Counted from the stretch's first letter, positions 8,586-17,673 are shown. The stretch: DNA of 32,259 nt from Sneathiella sp. (GCA_021741195.1 JAIOYL010000019.1:1-32259); one strand, 5' to 3'. Numbers and translations are program-made. Notes: generated from the sequence alone by a model not told the origin.

Positions 8586-9877
8586 CCGGCTGGATTTCCG
8601 CCCTCGCAGTCTATCGTGACCGGCGCATCCTGAGCATTACGCTGCTCGGTTTTTCCTCGGGCGTTCCGCTTCTGCTGACCGCCAGCATCTTGCAGGCCTG
8701 GCTGACGCAGGAGAAAGTGGACCTCACCTCGATCGGGCTGTTCACGCTGGTGGGGCTGCCCTATACGCTCAAGTTCCTCTGGGCGCCGCTCATCGACAGC
8801 ATCCGGATTCCCGTACTTTCAAACCTGTTTGGCCGCCGTCGAAGCTGGCTGCTGCTGCTGCAGGCCTTCCTGATCGCGGCAACGCTTGTCCTCGCCTTCA
8901 GCGACCCGAAAGCCAATCTCTTCCATGTCGCCGTCGCCGCGCTGGTCGTCGCCTTCGCCTCCGCGTCCTACGACATCATCGTTGACGCCTTCAGAATAGA
9001 GATTTGCGACGAGAAGAACATGGCGGCGGGTGCGGCGACCTATGTCTATGGCTATCGCATCGCCATGTGGCTGACCGGCTTTTCCAGCTTCGTCATCGCC
9101 GATTATTTCGGCTGGACGATCAGCTATATGGTGATGGCCGCCTTTATCCTTATCGGCACTGTCACGGTCCTGTTCACGGCCGAGCCAAGGGTCGAAAAAG
9201 CCGTCCTTGACAATAAATCCCTGGTGACAACGAACGCCTATCTCGACTGGCTGAAAACCTCCGTCATCGACCCCTTTCTCAATTTCATGCAGAAACCGGA
9301 CTGGCTGATCATCCTTCTCTTCACCGTGCTCTACAAGTTCGGCGACAGTCTCGCGGGGGCCATGACGAACCCCTTCTATCTGCAAACGGGCTTCACGCTC
9401 ACCGAAATTGCGGAGATCGTCAAAACCCTCGGCACCGTTGCGATTTTCGGCGGGCTGTTCCTCGGCGGTTGGCTGCTCGCCGCAACCACCATGTACAAAG
9501 CCTTGTGGATTTCCGGGCTGCTGCAGATGGTCTCCAACCTGATGTTCGCGGCCCAGGCCGCCATCGGGCCGGACCTGTCTTTTCTTGCGCTCACCATCGG
9601 CATCGAGAATGTGGCAAGCGGGATGGGAACCGCCGTCTTCGTCGCCTATCTTTCCAGCCTCTGCAATGTCGCCTACACGGCGACGCAATATGCGCTGCTG
9701 ACCTCGCTGATGGCGGTCGCGCGCACGGTGCTGGTTTCCCCGGCTGGCTGGCTGGTCGAGCGCACCGGCTGGATCGAATTTTTTATCCTTACCACTCTGG
9801 CGGCCTTGCCGGGGCTAGCGCTCCTCTGGTATCTCTCGTACCGTCAGCCGATCGAACAACAAGAAGGGGCCGCCTGA
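8582..9877 (+). CDS. AmpG-like permease (MFS)
   Basis: A 431-residue, roughly 12-span MFS membrane protein. The N-terminal run LLGFSSGVPLLLTASILQAW, then GLFTLVGLPYTLKFLWAPL and GRRRSWLLLLQ, is nearly diagnostic of the AmpG group, whose known members import anhydromuropeptides or glucosaminyl-anhydromuropeptides into the cytoplasm for cell-wall recycling. VDAFRIE is another conserved piece. Length is shorter than the roughly 490 residues of Escherichia coli AmpG but normal for alphaproteobacterial relatives. Its ATG overlaps the dehydrogenase stop (ATGA), and the acyl-CoA synthetase follows after 22 bp. No muropeptide amidase or beta-lactamase lies nearby, so cell-wall recycling is not supported by context and the true substrate may differ. 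Confidence 0.8.
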   Translation: MTGWISALAVYRDRRILSITLLGFSSGVPLLLTASILQAWLTQEKVDLTSIGLFTLVGLPYTLKFLWAPLIDSIRIPVLSNLFGRRRSWLLLLQAFLIAATLVLAFSDPKANLFHVAVAALVVAFASASYDIIVDAFRIEICDEKNMAAGAATYVYGYRIAMWLTGFSSFVIADYFGWTISYMVMAAFILIGTVTVLFTAEPRVEKAVLDNKSLVTTNAYLDWLKTSVIDPFLNFMQKPDWLIILLFTVLYKFGDSLAGAMTNPFYLQTGFTLTEIAEIVKTLGTVAIFGGLFLGGWLLAATTMYKALWISGLLQMVSNLMFAAQAAIGPDLSFLALTIGIENVASGMGTAVFVAYLSSLCNVAYTATQYALLTSLMAVARTVLVSPAGWLVERTGWIEFFILTTLAALPGLALLWYLSYRQPIEQQEGAA

Positions 9878-9899
9878 ACGCCCTCGGGAGACTAGCCAA

Positions 9900-11423
9900 A
9901 TGAATATCGCAAATCTGCTGGAACGGACCGCCAAGACCTATCCGGACCTGCCCGCGCTTACCCATGGCAAGGAGATTGTCGCCACTTACCGCGAATATGC
10001 CGGTCAGGTCGCGGGGCTCGCAGGCGCACTTCGCGGCTCACTCGGCCTTGCCGCCGGAGACCGCGTCGCCTTGATTATGAAAAACCATCCCGAATACTGG
10101 GTCGCGCTTTTCGCGATCTGGCGCGCGGGATTGGTGGCGGTGCCGGCTAACGCCAAGCTGCATATCAACGAATTTCGCTATATTCTGGAAAATTCCGACA
10201 GCCGAGTGGTCTTCGCAACGGCGGAACTCGCGGACGAGCTAGCCCCCCTCGCCGGCGAGCTTGCCGCGCTGGAACGGGTGATTTCGGTGCAGGACGCTGG
10301 CTTTCGGGCGCTTAAACAGGAACCGCCGCTCGCGCTTCAGGATGTCTCTCCGGAAACCCTCGCCTGGCTTTTCTATACTTCCGGAACTACGGGCAAGCCC
10401 AAGGGCGCGATGATCAGCCATCGCAATATCCTGATGGCGGTCCTGAGCTATATCACCGACCTGGTCTCCGTAGAACCGGGCGACGCGGCCATTCATACGG
10501 CCCCGCAGACCCACGGCTCGGGTTTTTCCGGCCTGCCGATGATCGCCAAGGCGGGCATACAGGTAACGCCGTTGAGCGGCGGGTTCGATCCGGCGGAAAC
10601 CCTTGAACTGATCGCCCACTACCCCAATTCCTGCTTTTTCTTCGCGCCCACCATGGTGCACCGGCTGATCTCCAGCCCCGCGTTCGAAGGAGCCGATACC
10701 AGCAACCTGAAAGTCATCGTCTATGGCGGCGGCCCGATGTATGAGGCCGATATCCGCCGCGCCATCGCCGCTTTGGGACCCAGATTCGCCCAGCTTTACG
10801 GTCAGGGCGAAGCGCCGATGACCATCACCGGCCTCTCCACGGCGCTTATCCGCGACGAAAATCATCCAAGGCGGAGCGAGATTCTCGCCTCCGTCGGCAC
10901 CGAGCGCACCGATGTCGAGGTCAGGGTGTTCGATGCGGACGACAATCCGCTGCCTGTTGGTGAGATTGGCGAGGTTGTCGTGCGCGGCGATGTCGTCATG
11001 CTGGGCTACTGGAAGAACCCGGAAGCGACGGCGGAGAGCTTACGCGGTGGCTGGCTGCATACGGGCGATATGGGTTGTTTCGATGAAGAGGGCTTTCTGA
11101 CATTGAAAGACCGCTCGAAAGACATGATCATCTCGGGCGGCACCAATATCTATCCTCGCGAGATCGAGGAGGCCCTTCTCACCCATCCGGATGTCGAGGA
11201 AATCTCCGTCGTCGGCCGTCCTCATGCCGACTGGGGCGAGGAAGTCGTCGCCTTCGTCGTCCGAAAAGGTGGCGCCGTGACGCCAGAAGAACTGGACCGC
11301 CATTGCATCGAGCATATCGCAAGGTTCAAGCGGCCCAAAGAGTATTTCTTTGTCGACGAACTGCCGAAGAACAACTACGGCAAGGTTCTGAAGACGGAAT
11401 TACGGGCGCGGCTAAACAGCTGA
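9900..11423 (+). CDS. AMP-dependent acyl-CoA synthetase/ligase
   Basis: A 507-residue ANL-superfamily enzyme of normal length for acyl-CoA ligases. LFYTSGTTGKPKGAM at about 157-171 is the AMP/phosphate-binding loop. GWLHTGDMGCFDEEGFL is the adenylate-binding region with the Asp that contacts ribose, KDRSKDMIISGGTNIYPREI is the hinge and pantetheine region, and Lys 495 in NNYGKVLKTEL is the expected catalytic Lys. It would activate a carboxylic acid through an acyl-AMP to its CoA thioester. The sequence resembles medium/long-chain fatty acid or aryl acid ligases, and the acid cannot be fixed from motifs. It lies 22 bp after the AmpG-like gene on the same strand, so it probably ends that operon. 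Confidence 0.88.
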   Translation: MNIANLLERTAKTYPDLPALTHGKEIVATYREYAGQVAGLAGALRGSLGLAAGDRVALIMKNHPEYWVALFAIWRAGLVAVPANAKLHINEFRYILENSDSRVVFATAELADELAPLAGELAALERVISVQDAGFRALKQEPPLALQDVSPETLAWLFYTSGTTGKPKGAMISHRNILMAVLSYITDLVSVEPGDAAIHTAPQTHGSGFSGLPMIAKAGIQVTPLSGGFDPAETLELIAHYPNSCFFFAPTMVHRLISSPAFEGADTSNLKVIVYGGGPMYEADIRRAIAALGPRFAQLYGQGEAPMTITGLSTALIRDENHPRRSEILASVGTERTDVEVRVFDADDNPLPVGEIGEVVVRGDVVMLGYWKNPEATAESLRGGWLHTGDMGCFDEEGFLTLKDRSKDMIISGGTNIYPREIEEALLTHPDVEEISVVGRPHADWGEEVVAFVVRKGGAVTPEELDRHCIEHIARFKRPKEYFFVDELPKNNYGKVLKTELRARLNS

Positions 11424-11429
11424 GTTCCA

Positions 11430-12044
11430 TCACGTAGGCGTTTTGATAAGTTTTTTGAGAGCATCAGCGGCTTCGGTAATATTCCCCGCGCCCCAGAAAC
11501 CATCATTATACATCAGGAAGGGGGATGAGCCGGACCAGGCGACGATACCCCCGCTCATACCAGGCACCCATTTCTCCTTGTCATCCTGATAGGGATCGGG
11601 GGCTTTCGTTTTGCTTAAGCGAAGGCGGATATCACCACGCCCTTTGGCAAACCGCTTGAGGTTAAAATCCGTAATGTCAGCGGGAAAAAAAGCCGTCTCA
11701 TGCACCCGAAACGACCCCTTTCGTAAAATTATGGCGCGTTTGTCCGTCACAAAATAGGCTGTACGATAGGCTCGCCATCCATACCGTAGCGGGCTTAGCA
11801 AGAGCCACAGAGACCCCAGAACAAGCAGAGTTTCAGGAAGTCGTATGTCACCGATGCCGTCCGACGCCCGCCACAGCATGACCAGGAATAAAGTCAGAAA
11901 GACGCCAACAACACAAAACCAGAAATTAAAGTATAGCGAACGAAAGATATCCGGCCGGCCCGTCCAGAGCAGTGTCTCCTCCGGCCACATGACGTGCTGG
12001 CGAAACCATGTTTCGGCGGAAGAAAGCGGTTCCACCGGCGTCAC
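11430..12044 (-). CDS. Small membrane protein with bacterial PH-like domain
   Basis: A 204-residue protein. The first 40 residues include WPEETLLWTGRPDIFRS, the usual lead-in of bacterial PH-domain membrane proteins. Two hydrophobic spans follow (about 36-58 and 68-88), then YFVTDKRAIILRKGSF and later DITDFNLKRFAKGRGDIRL, the strand pattern of a bacterial PH domain. Function is unknown for the family. It starts at a GTG (12044) that overlaps the stop of the MarR gene (GTGA), so the two are translationally coupled. It converges on the acyl-CoA synthetase with a 6 bp gap. Whether it has any link to homogentisate metabolism is not shown. Confidence 0.65.
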   Translation of the reverse strand: MTPVEPLSSAETWFRQHVMWPEETLLWTGRPDIFRSLYFNFWFCVVGVFLTLFLVMLWRASDGIGDIRLPETLLVLGSLWLLLSPLRYGWRAYRTAYFVTDKRAIILRKGSFRVHETAFFPADITDFNLKRFAKGRGDIRLRLSKTKAPDPYQDDKEKWVPGMSGGIVAWSGSSPFLMYNDGFWGAGNITEAADALKKLIKTPT

Positions 12045-12487
12045 TTGCCGTTTTCAGGTTCGAGATAGAGTGCTTCGAGCGCTGCCAGGCCCTTGAATAA
12101 CGCCTTGCTGTTCTCGCTGCCCAATCGGGAGATCATCTCCTTCTCCATCCTCTGCATCATAGGCACCAGCCGGTCATACGCTTTTTTTCCCTGCGCCGTT
12201 AAGGTAATTCGCGCCATCCGGCGGTCGCCTTCATCGACTTCACGCACCAGCCAGCGTTTCTGCTCCAACGCATAGATGGCCCGGCTGACCTTTGTCTTGT
12301 GCATTGTTGAAAAATGCGAAATCCCGGTCGCGGTCATGGTCCCCTTCTGTCCAAGCAGGGCAAATGCACGCCATTCCGGACGGGTCAGGCCATATTCCGA
12401 TTGATAGGCTTTACTCGCATTTTTACTCAAGGTTTCCGCCAATCGGTTAAACCGGTAAGGTAGAAATTCCTCCAAAACGAGCGTCAT
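12041..12487 (-). CDS. MarR-family regulator, probable repressor of the homogentisate operon
   Basis: A 148-residue protein with the MarR winged-helix layout. An N-terminal dimerisation helix is followed by LTRPEWRAFALLGQKGTMTA and GISHFSTMHKTKVSRAIYAL (the recognition helix, about residues 53-75). The wing REVDEGDRRMARITLTAQGK (about 80-99) carries the family's DxRxxxxxLT-type pattern. C-terminal helices complete the dimer interface. It is transcribed away from hmgA across an 85 bp gap holding three GTTAC repeats, the arrangement of self-regulated MarR repressors. By analogy with HmgR- and HpdR-type regulators of tyrosine catabolism, homogentisate or another aromatic acid could be the ligand. 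That role rests on position, not on residues. Confidence 0.85.
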   Translation of the reverse strand: MTLVLEEFLPYRFNRLAETLSKNASKAYQSEYGLTRPEWRAFALLGQKGTMTATGISHFSTMHKTKVSRAIYALEQKRWLVREVDEGDRRMARITLTAQGKKAYDRLVPMMQRMEKEMISRLGSENSKALFKGLAALEALYLEPENGK

Positions 12488-12507
12488 ACGAAAAAACTTT
12501 CTTGATA

Positions 12508-12536
12508 GTTACATTTTCAACGGTTACATATGTTAC
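12508..12536. promoter_or_regulatory. Candidate operator: three GTTAC direct repeats between marR and hmgA
   Basis: GTTAC occurs at 12508, 12523 and 12532 within the 85 bp divergent gap, with TTGATA at 12502 just ahead. The repeats would overlap promoters for either direction. They are direct, not palindromic, which is not typical for MarR dimers, so this is tentative. Confidence 0.35.
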
Positions 12537-12572
12537 TAAATATGCTGATCAAGATCAACAAGGATTGTTCCT

Positions 12573-13880
12573 ATGGCTCTGACCTATATGTCCGGCTTCG
12601 GCAATGAGTTTGAAACCGAGGCGCTGCCGGGCGCCCTTCCCGAAGGGCGGAACAGCCCTCAGAAATGCGCCTACGGTCTTTATGCGGAGCAGCTTTCGGG
12701 CTCCGCCTTTACTGCGCCGAAGGCGACCAACGCACGAAGCTGGCTCTACCGGATGCGGCCCTCTGTGCGGCATACCCGGCATTTCAAACCCGTCGAACGC
12801 TTCCTTTGGAAATCCGCGCCTGCGGTGTTTGACGATGCGCCGCTCGGTCAGTTTCGCTGGAACCCGATCCCGCTGCCGGATGCGGAAACAACCTTCCCCG
12901 CTGGTATCGCGACAATGACTACCGCAGGCAGCGTCCTTGCCCAGGCCGGCATGGCGGCCCATGTCTATGCCTTCAACGCAAATATGACGGATGACTATTT
13001 CTTCAACGCCGATGCGGAAATGCTGCTGGTGCCGGAGCTTGGGCCGATCAGGATCATGACCGAGCTTGGCATCCTCGATGTTGCGCCACTGGAGATTTGC
13101 GTTCTACCGCGCGGGATGATGTTCCGTGTCGAATGTCCGGATAAGGCCGCGCGCGGGTATATCTGCGAGAATTACGGACCGCGCTTCACCCTGCCGGAAC
13201 GCGGACCGATCGGCGCCAACGGCCTCGCCAATCCCCGCGATTTCAAATATCCCGTCGCCGCCTATGAGGAGACAGAAACACCCTGCACTATCGAGGTCAA
13301 ATGGGGCGGGAAGTTTTACCAGACGGAAATCGTTCATTCACCGCTCGACGTTGTCGCTTGGCATGGCAATTATGCGCCGTACAAATATAGCCTCCGGCAT
13401 TTCAACACGATCGGCTCGATTTCATTCGATCATCCGGATCCGTCCATTTTCACCGTTCTGACGGCCCCGACCGGGGAGCCTGGCACGGCGAATGTCGATT
13501 TCGCGATTTTTCCGCCGCGCTGGCTGGTCGCCGAAGACACCTTCCGCCCCCCCTGGTATCACCGCAATATCATGAGCGAATTTATGGGGCTTATTCATGG
13601 CCAGTATGATGCCAAGGAGGAAGGGTTTGTACCCGGCGGCATCAGCCTGCATAACATGATGCTGCCGCACGGGCCGGATACATTCGGCTTCGAGAAGGCC
13701 AGCAACGCAGACCTTGCGCCGCAAAAACTCGATGATACCATGGCCTTCATGTTCGAAACGCGTCTGCCGCAGATTGTAACGGAATTCGCGGCCCGTCATG
13801 ACAGCCTGCAAAAGGACTATATCAATTGCTGGGACGGGCTGGAGAAGAAGTTCGACGGCACCATTGAGGGAAAGAAATGA
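12573..13880 (+). CDS. hmgA: Homogentisate 1,2-dioxygenase
   Basis: A 435-residue protein of the usual size for this Fe(II) enzyme, which opens the ring of homogentisate with O2 to give 4-maleylacetoacetate. The N-terminal [17 protein letters not shown] is the family signature. The iron ligands expected from the human enzyme (His 335, Glu 341, His 371) match His 330, Glu 336 and His 366 here with identical spacing, in [12 protein letters not shown] and MMLPHGPD. The catalytic His 292 matches His 287 in [18 protein letters not shown] is also conserved. A Shine-Dalgarno AAGGA sits 8 bp before the ATG. It is the first gene of a six-gene operon, and its stop overlaps the next start (ATGA). Confidence 0.97.
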   Translation: MALTYMSGFGNEFETEALPGALPEGRNSPQKCAYGLYAEQLSGSAFTAPKATNARSWLYRMRPSVRHTRHFKPVERFLWKSAPAVFDDAPLGQFRWNPIPLPDAETTFPAGIATMTTAGSVLAQAGMAAHVYAFNANMTDDYFFNADAEMLLVPELGPIRIMTELGILDVAPLEICVLPRGMMFRVECPDKAARGYICENYGPRFTLPERGPIGANGLANPRDFKYPVAAYEETETPCTIEVKWGGKFYQTEIVHSPLDVVAWHGNYAPYKYSLRHFNTIGSISFDHPDPSIFTVLTAPTGEPGTANVDFAIFPPRWLVAEDTFRPPWYHRNIMSEFMGLIHGQYDAKEEGFVPGGISLHNMMLPHGPDTFGFEKASNADLAPQKLDDTMAFMFETRLPQIVTEFAARHDSLQKDYINCWDGLEKKFDGTIEGKK

Positions 13881-14908
13881 AACTTGCGACATTAAAAGAC
13901 GGCAGCCGCGACGGCAAGCCGGTGGTGGTCTCAAAAGACCTGTCCCGTTGTGCGGCGATGCCGGAAATCGCTGCCAATTTGCAGGCAGCGCTCGATAACT
14001 GGCCGGATATTGTGCCAAAGCTCACGAAAATCGCTACCAGGCTGGTGGAAGATCCCTCTTTTGGCGAAAAGTTCGACGAGAAGACCGCCCATTCGCCTTT
14101 GCCGCGCGCTTATCAGTGGGCGGACGGCTCCGCTTATGTCAATCATGTGGAGCTGGTGCGCAAGGCGCGAAATGCCGAGATGCCGCCCTCCTTCTGGACC
14201 GATCCGCTGATGTACCAGGGCGGCTCCGACAGCTTCCTTGCCCCCCACGATCCGATTGTCATGGCCGATGAGGCCTATGGCATCGACATGGAAGGGGAAG
14301 TCGCGGTGATCGTCGGGGATGTTCCCATGGGCGCAGGTCTTGAACAGGCGCGCGCCGCCATCCGCCTTGTCATGCTCGCCAACGATGTCTCCCTTCGCGG
14401 CCTTATCCCGGCGGAGCTCGGCAAGGGTTTCGGCTTTTTTCACGCAAAACCCTCCAGCGCCTTTTCCCCGGTCGCCGTGACGCTGGACGAGCTTGGCGAT
14501 GCCTGGGACGGCGCGAAACTGCATCTGCCGCTGCTCGTTGATTATAATGGCGCGCCTTTCGGCAAAGCCAATGCCGGGATCGACATGACCTTTGACTTCG
14601 CCGAACTGATTGTCCACGCGGCGAAAACCCGGCCACTCGGCGCAGGGGCTATTATCGGCTCGGGCACCGTCTCCAATAAACTCGGCGACGGGCCAGGCAA
14701 GGCCATCAGCGAGGGCGGTGCGGGCTTTTCCTGTATCGCCGAGGTCCGTATGATCGAGACCATCAACGGCGGCGCGCCCGCGACGCCCTTCATGAAATTC
14801 GGCGATACCGTGCGGATCGAGATGAAAGATAAAGGTGGCGCCTCCATCTTTGGCGCGATAGATCAGGTTGTTGAACAGTATCATCCAGATAACTCAAAAG
14901 ATATTTAG
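13877..14908 (+). CDS. fahA: Fumarylacetoacetate hydrolase family protein (likely fumarylacetoacetase)
   Basis: A 343-residue protein of the FAH fold, shorter than the roughly 420-residue eukaryotic enzyme but normal for a bacterial group found beside hmgA. The order of conserved segments is [33 protein letters not shown] (Glu residues for the divalent metal), [11 protein letters not shown] and [11 protein letters not shown]-like [11 protein letters not shown] near residue 255, which matches the C-terminal active-site loop. It would cleave fumarylacetoacetate to fumarate and acetoacetate, the last step of tyrosine breakdown. Translation is coupled to hmgA by an ATGA overlap, and an MBL-fold gene follows after 10 bp. 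Its role is well supported by context together with maiA. Confidence 0.9.
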   Translation: MKLATLKDGSRDGKPVVVSKDLSRCAAMPEIAANLQAALDNWPDIVPKLTKIATRLVEDPSFGEKFDEKTAHSPLPRAYQWADGSAYVNHVELVRKARNAEMPPSFWTDPLMYQGGSDSFLAPHDPIVMADEAYGIDMEGEVAVIVGDVPMGAGLEQARAAIRLVMLANDVSLRGLIPAELGKGFGFFHAKPSSAFSPVAVTLDELGDAWDGAKLHLPLLVDYNGAPFGKANAGIDMTFDFAELIVHAAKTRPLGAGAIIGSGTVSNKLGDGPGKAISEGGAGFSCIAEVRMIETINGGAPATPFMKFGDTVRIEMKDKGGASIFGAIDQVVEQYHPDNSKDI

Positions 14909-14918
14909 GGAAAATACC

Positions 14919-15869
14919 ATGAGCAAGGCATTTGCCTCACAAGGCGATATGGAAGAAAAGACCATCTCATTTACCGAGATTGGCCGCGATCTCTGGGCCT
15001 TCACCGCCGAAGGGGATCCCAATACCGGCGTCATCATCGGCGACGATAGCGTGATGGTCATCGATACCCAGGCAACGCCGAGAATGGCGAATATGGTGCT
15101 CGAGAAAATCCGCGCCGTCACCGACAAGCCGGTCAAATTCGTCGTCCTCTCCCATTACCATGCGGTGCGGGTGCTGGGCGCCTCCGCCTATGGCGCCGAG
15201 CAGGTCATCGCCTCCGACAAATGCCGCGCCATGGTCGCCGAACGCGGGCAGGAGGACTGGGATAGCGAGTTTGAGCGCTTCCCGCGCCTGTTCGAGGGCT
15301 ATGAGAGCATTCCCGGCCTGACCTGGCCAACCCATACTTTCTCCAAATCCATGACCGTCTATCTTGGCAAGCGCCGGGTTGACCTGATGCATCTCGGTCG
15401 CGCCCATACGGCAGGCGATACCGTCGTTCATGTTCCCGACGCCGGCGTGATTTTCTCTGGTGACATCGTCGAGTATCATTCCGCCTGCTATTGCGGCGAC
15501 GGGCATTTCAAGGATTGGGGCAAGACACTGGATGCCATTGCCGCCTTCAACCCAAAATCCATCGTGCCGGGACGTGGTGATGCACTGGTCGGGGATGAGT
15601 TGGTAAATGCCGCGCTCCGCAACACCCGCGATTTTGTCGAAAGCACCTACCGTCCGGCGGCGGCCGTTGCCGCCCGCGGCGGAAGCCTGAAGGAAGCCTG
15701 GGATGCTGTACGGGCCGAATGCGATCCGAAATTCGCCGACTATGCAATCTATGAGCATTGCCTGCCCTTCAACGTCGCGCGCGCCTATGACGAGGCGCAA
15801 GGCATCGATACGCCGCGCATCTGGACCGCCCAGCGCGACAAGGAAATGTGGGCGTCACTGCAGGGGTAG
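14919..15869 (+). CDS. MBL-fold protein with half of the metal site missing
   Basis: A 316-residue metallo-beta-lactamase-fold protein. An in-frame upstream start at 14868 would run inside fahA; the ATG at 14919 follows the fahA stop by 10 bp and has TTTAGGG before it, so I use that. The usual HxHxDH metal motif reads HYHAVR (residues 79-84): the two first-site His are kept but the Asp and His of the second site are Val and Arg. His 163 (RAHTAGDT) and Asp 182 (FSGDIVEY) are present. The final His expected in a PGHG-type loop is Arg 219 (VPGRGDA). A mononuclear or non-hydrolytic activity is therefore likely. It sits between fahA and an FAD monooxygenase, 4 bp before the latter. Substrate unknown. 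Confidence 0.82.
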   Translation: MSKAFASQGDMEEKTISFTEIGRDLWAFTAEGDPNTGVIIGDDSVMVIDTQATPRMANMVLEKIRAVTDKPVKFVVLSHYHAVRVLGASAYGAEQVIASDKCRAMVAERGQEDWDSEFERFPRLFEGYESIPGLTWPTHTFSKSMTVYLGKRRVDLMHLGRAHTAGDTVVHVPDAGVIFSGDIVEYHSACYCGDGHFKDWGKTLDAIAAFNPKSIVPGRGDALVGDELVNAALRNTRDFVESTYRPAAAVAARGGSLKEAWDAVRAECDPKFADYAIYEHCLPFNVARAYDEAQGIDTPRIWTAQRDKEMWASLQG

Positions 15870-15873
15870 AGCG

Positions 15874-17466
15874 ATGCATTATGAAAACCGGCAATATCCG
15901 TTTAAAACCCCGCCGGAGCTGAAAGGTGAGGCGCCCGGCAAATATTCCGTCGCCATTATCGGTGCAGGGCCCATCGGTCTCGCGATGGCCATCGACCTTG
16001 CGCTGCACGGCATCCGATCCATCATTCTTGACGATAATAATGTGGTTTCCGTCGGCTCGCGCGCCATCTGCTGGGCCAAGCGGACGCTTGAGATTTTTGA
16101 CCGGCTCGGCGTGGGCGACCGGATGATGGAGAAAGGCGTCACCTGGAAGGTCGGCCGTTTGTTTCATGGCGAGAAGGAAGTCTACAACTTCGACCTGCTA
16201 CCGGACGAAGCGCATAAAATGCCCGCCTTCATCAATCTCCAGCAATATTATGCCGAGGAATATCTGGTTGACCGGGTCAATGATTTTCCCGATTTCATCG
16301 ATCTGCGCTGGCTCAGCAAGGTAACCGGAGAGGATATCCGGGATGACGGCGTGACGCTCCATGTCCAAACGGCGGAGGGGGATTATCAAATTGAGGCCGA
16401 CTATGCGCTTGCTTGCGACGGGGCGAAATCCGGCATCCGGAACCGCATGGGACTCAGGTTCGAAGGACATACGTTCGAGGAGCACTTCCTCATCACCGAT
16501 ATCGAAATGGCCGAGCCGCCGTTTGAGAGCAGCAGCCCCGAGCGCTGGTTCTGGTTCAAGCCGCCATTTCACTCTGGCCAATCGGCGCTTCTGCACAAGC
16601 AGCCAGATGATATCTATCGCATCGACCTGCAGCTTGGACCTGACGCCGACCCGATCGAGGAAAGCAAAAGCGAACATGTCATCCCGCGTCTTCGCCAGAT
16701 TGTCGGCGACCGCGAATTCAAGATCGACTGGGTCAGCGTCTACAGCTTCACCTGCGCCATGCTCGAACGGTTCGTCCATGGCCGGGTGATCTTTGTCGGC
16801 GACAGCGCCCATGTGGTTTCACCGTTCGGCGCGCGCGGCGGCAACGGCGGCATTCAGGATGTCGATAATCTGGGCTGGAAGCTTGCGGCGGTCCTTAAAA
16901 AAGAGGCGGATCCCGCCCTCCTCGATAGTTACGACGAGGAACGACGCCACGGCGCCATTGAGAATATCATGAACTCCTCCCGCGCGACCAGCTTCATGAC
17001 CCCCAAGTCGAAAATGGAGGCGGTATTTCGCGATGCCGTCCTCAATCTCGCCCGCGATCAGCCCTTCGCCCGCCATCTCGTCAATTCCGGGCGTCTGTCG
17101 GTTCCCTGCTCGCTGGAAGGGTATCCACTGCAAACGCCACGGACGACGACCAGAGGACTCGCGCCGGGGACGCCCTGTCCCGATGCGCCATTGGAAGGCG
17201 GCTGGCTTCTAAACAAGCTTGGCGGGGAATTCTTGCTGCTGACCATCGGCGAAAAGAAGGCCGGAAAGGTTCTTCCCGGCATCAGGGAGCTGCATATCAA
17301 GGATAATCCCGACGTCGTCGCTCATTATGGGGAAAATATGATTTACCTGATCCGCCCCGATCAACATATCGTAGCGGCATTCGAGACGTCAGCGGCAGAA
17401 CCTGAAGCCCTCGACGCCGCGCTCGCGCGCGCCATGTCGAAACCTGTTCTGGAGACAATAAGATGA
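15874..17466 (+). CDS. FAD-dependent monooxygenase (aromatic hydroxylase type)
   Basis: A 530-residue class A flavoprotein monooxygenase. An upstream in-frame start (15703) would overlap the MBL gene by 167 bp; the ATG at 15874 lies 4 bp after that gene's stop. VAIIGAGPIGLAMAIDLALH puts the FAD-binding GxGxxG at 30-35, CDGAKSGIRNRMGL at 181-194 is the DG motif for FAD and NAD(P)H, and GDSAHVVSPFGARGGNGG at 309-326 is the second FAD-ribityl motif. A thioredoxin-like C-terminal part (about 400-530) is typical of phenol, MhpA and TfdB relatives. Such enzymes hydroxylate phenolic rings. Inside an hmg operon it could make homogentisate from a hydroxyphenylacetate, or act on a related compound; the substrate is not readable. 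Its stop overlaps the DUF2783 start. Confidence 0.88.
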   Translation: MHYENRQYPFKTPPELKGEAPGKYSVAIIGAGPIGLAMAIDLALHGIRSIILDDNNVVSVGSRAICWAKRTLEIFDRLGVGDRMMEKGVTWKVGRLFHGEKEVYNFDLLPDEAHKMPAFINLQQYYAEEYLVDRVNDFPDFIDLRWLSKVTGEDIRDDGVTLHVQTAEGDYQIEADYALACDGAKSGIRNRMGLRFEGHTFEEHFLITDIEMAEPPFESSSPERWFWFKPPFHSGQSALLHKQPDDIYRIDLQLGPDADPIEESKSEHVIPRLRQIVGDREFKIDWVSVYSFTCAMLERFVHGRVIFVGDSAHVVSPFGARGGNGGIQDVDNLGWKLAAVLKKEADPALLDSYDEERRHGAIENIMNSSRATSFMTPKSKMEAVFRDAVLNLARDQPFARHLVNSGRLSVPCSLEGYPLQTPRTTTRGLAPGTPCPDAPLEGGWLLNKLGGEFLLLTIGEKKAGKVLPGIRELHIKDNPDVVAHYGENMIYLIRPDQHIVAAFETSAAEPEALDAALARAMSKPVLETIR

Positions 17467-17660
17467 ACAGCCGTTTAACCCCGGAAGACCGCCTGCAACA
17501 GCACGGCGATGATTTCTACGAGTTGCTGATGAAAACCCATGAAGGGCTTGAGTTTGAGCAATCTGCCGCCGTGAATGCGCGGCTTGTTCTTATTTTGGCG
17601 AACGAAATCGGGAACTTGGACATTCTCGCAGCCGCGCTCGCCCGTGCGGCGGAAGAGTAG
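17463..17660 (+). CDS. DUF2783 small protein
   Basis: A 65-residue protein with no membrane span. The pattern DFYELLMKTHEGLEFEQSAA followed by NARLVLILANEIGNLDIL matches the DUF2783 family, short helical proteins that I know from homogentisate and related aromatic-acid clusters. Function is unknown. Its ATG overlaps the monooxygenase stop by 4 bp (ATGA) and maiA follows 13 bp later. The tight coupling suggests that it serves the flavoprotein, for example as an accessory or stabilising subunit, but that is inference. Confidence 0.8.
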   Translation: MNSRLTPEDRLQQHGDDFYELLMKTHEGLEFEQSAAVNARLVLILANEIGNLDILAAALARAAEE

Positions 17661-17673
17661 GAGTGACGGGCCG

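Noticed and set aside
13931-14884. Minus-strand open frame of about 317 codons inside the fumarylacetoacetase gene
   Set aside because: Antisense shadow of a gene with clear family motifs; no domain of its own.
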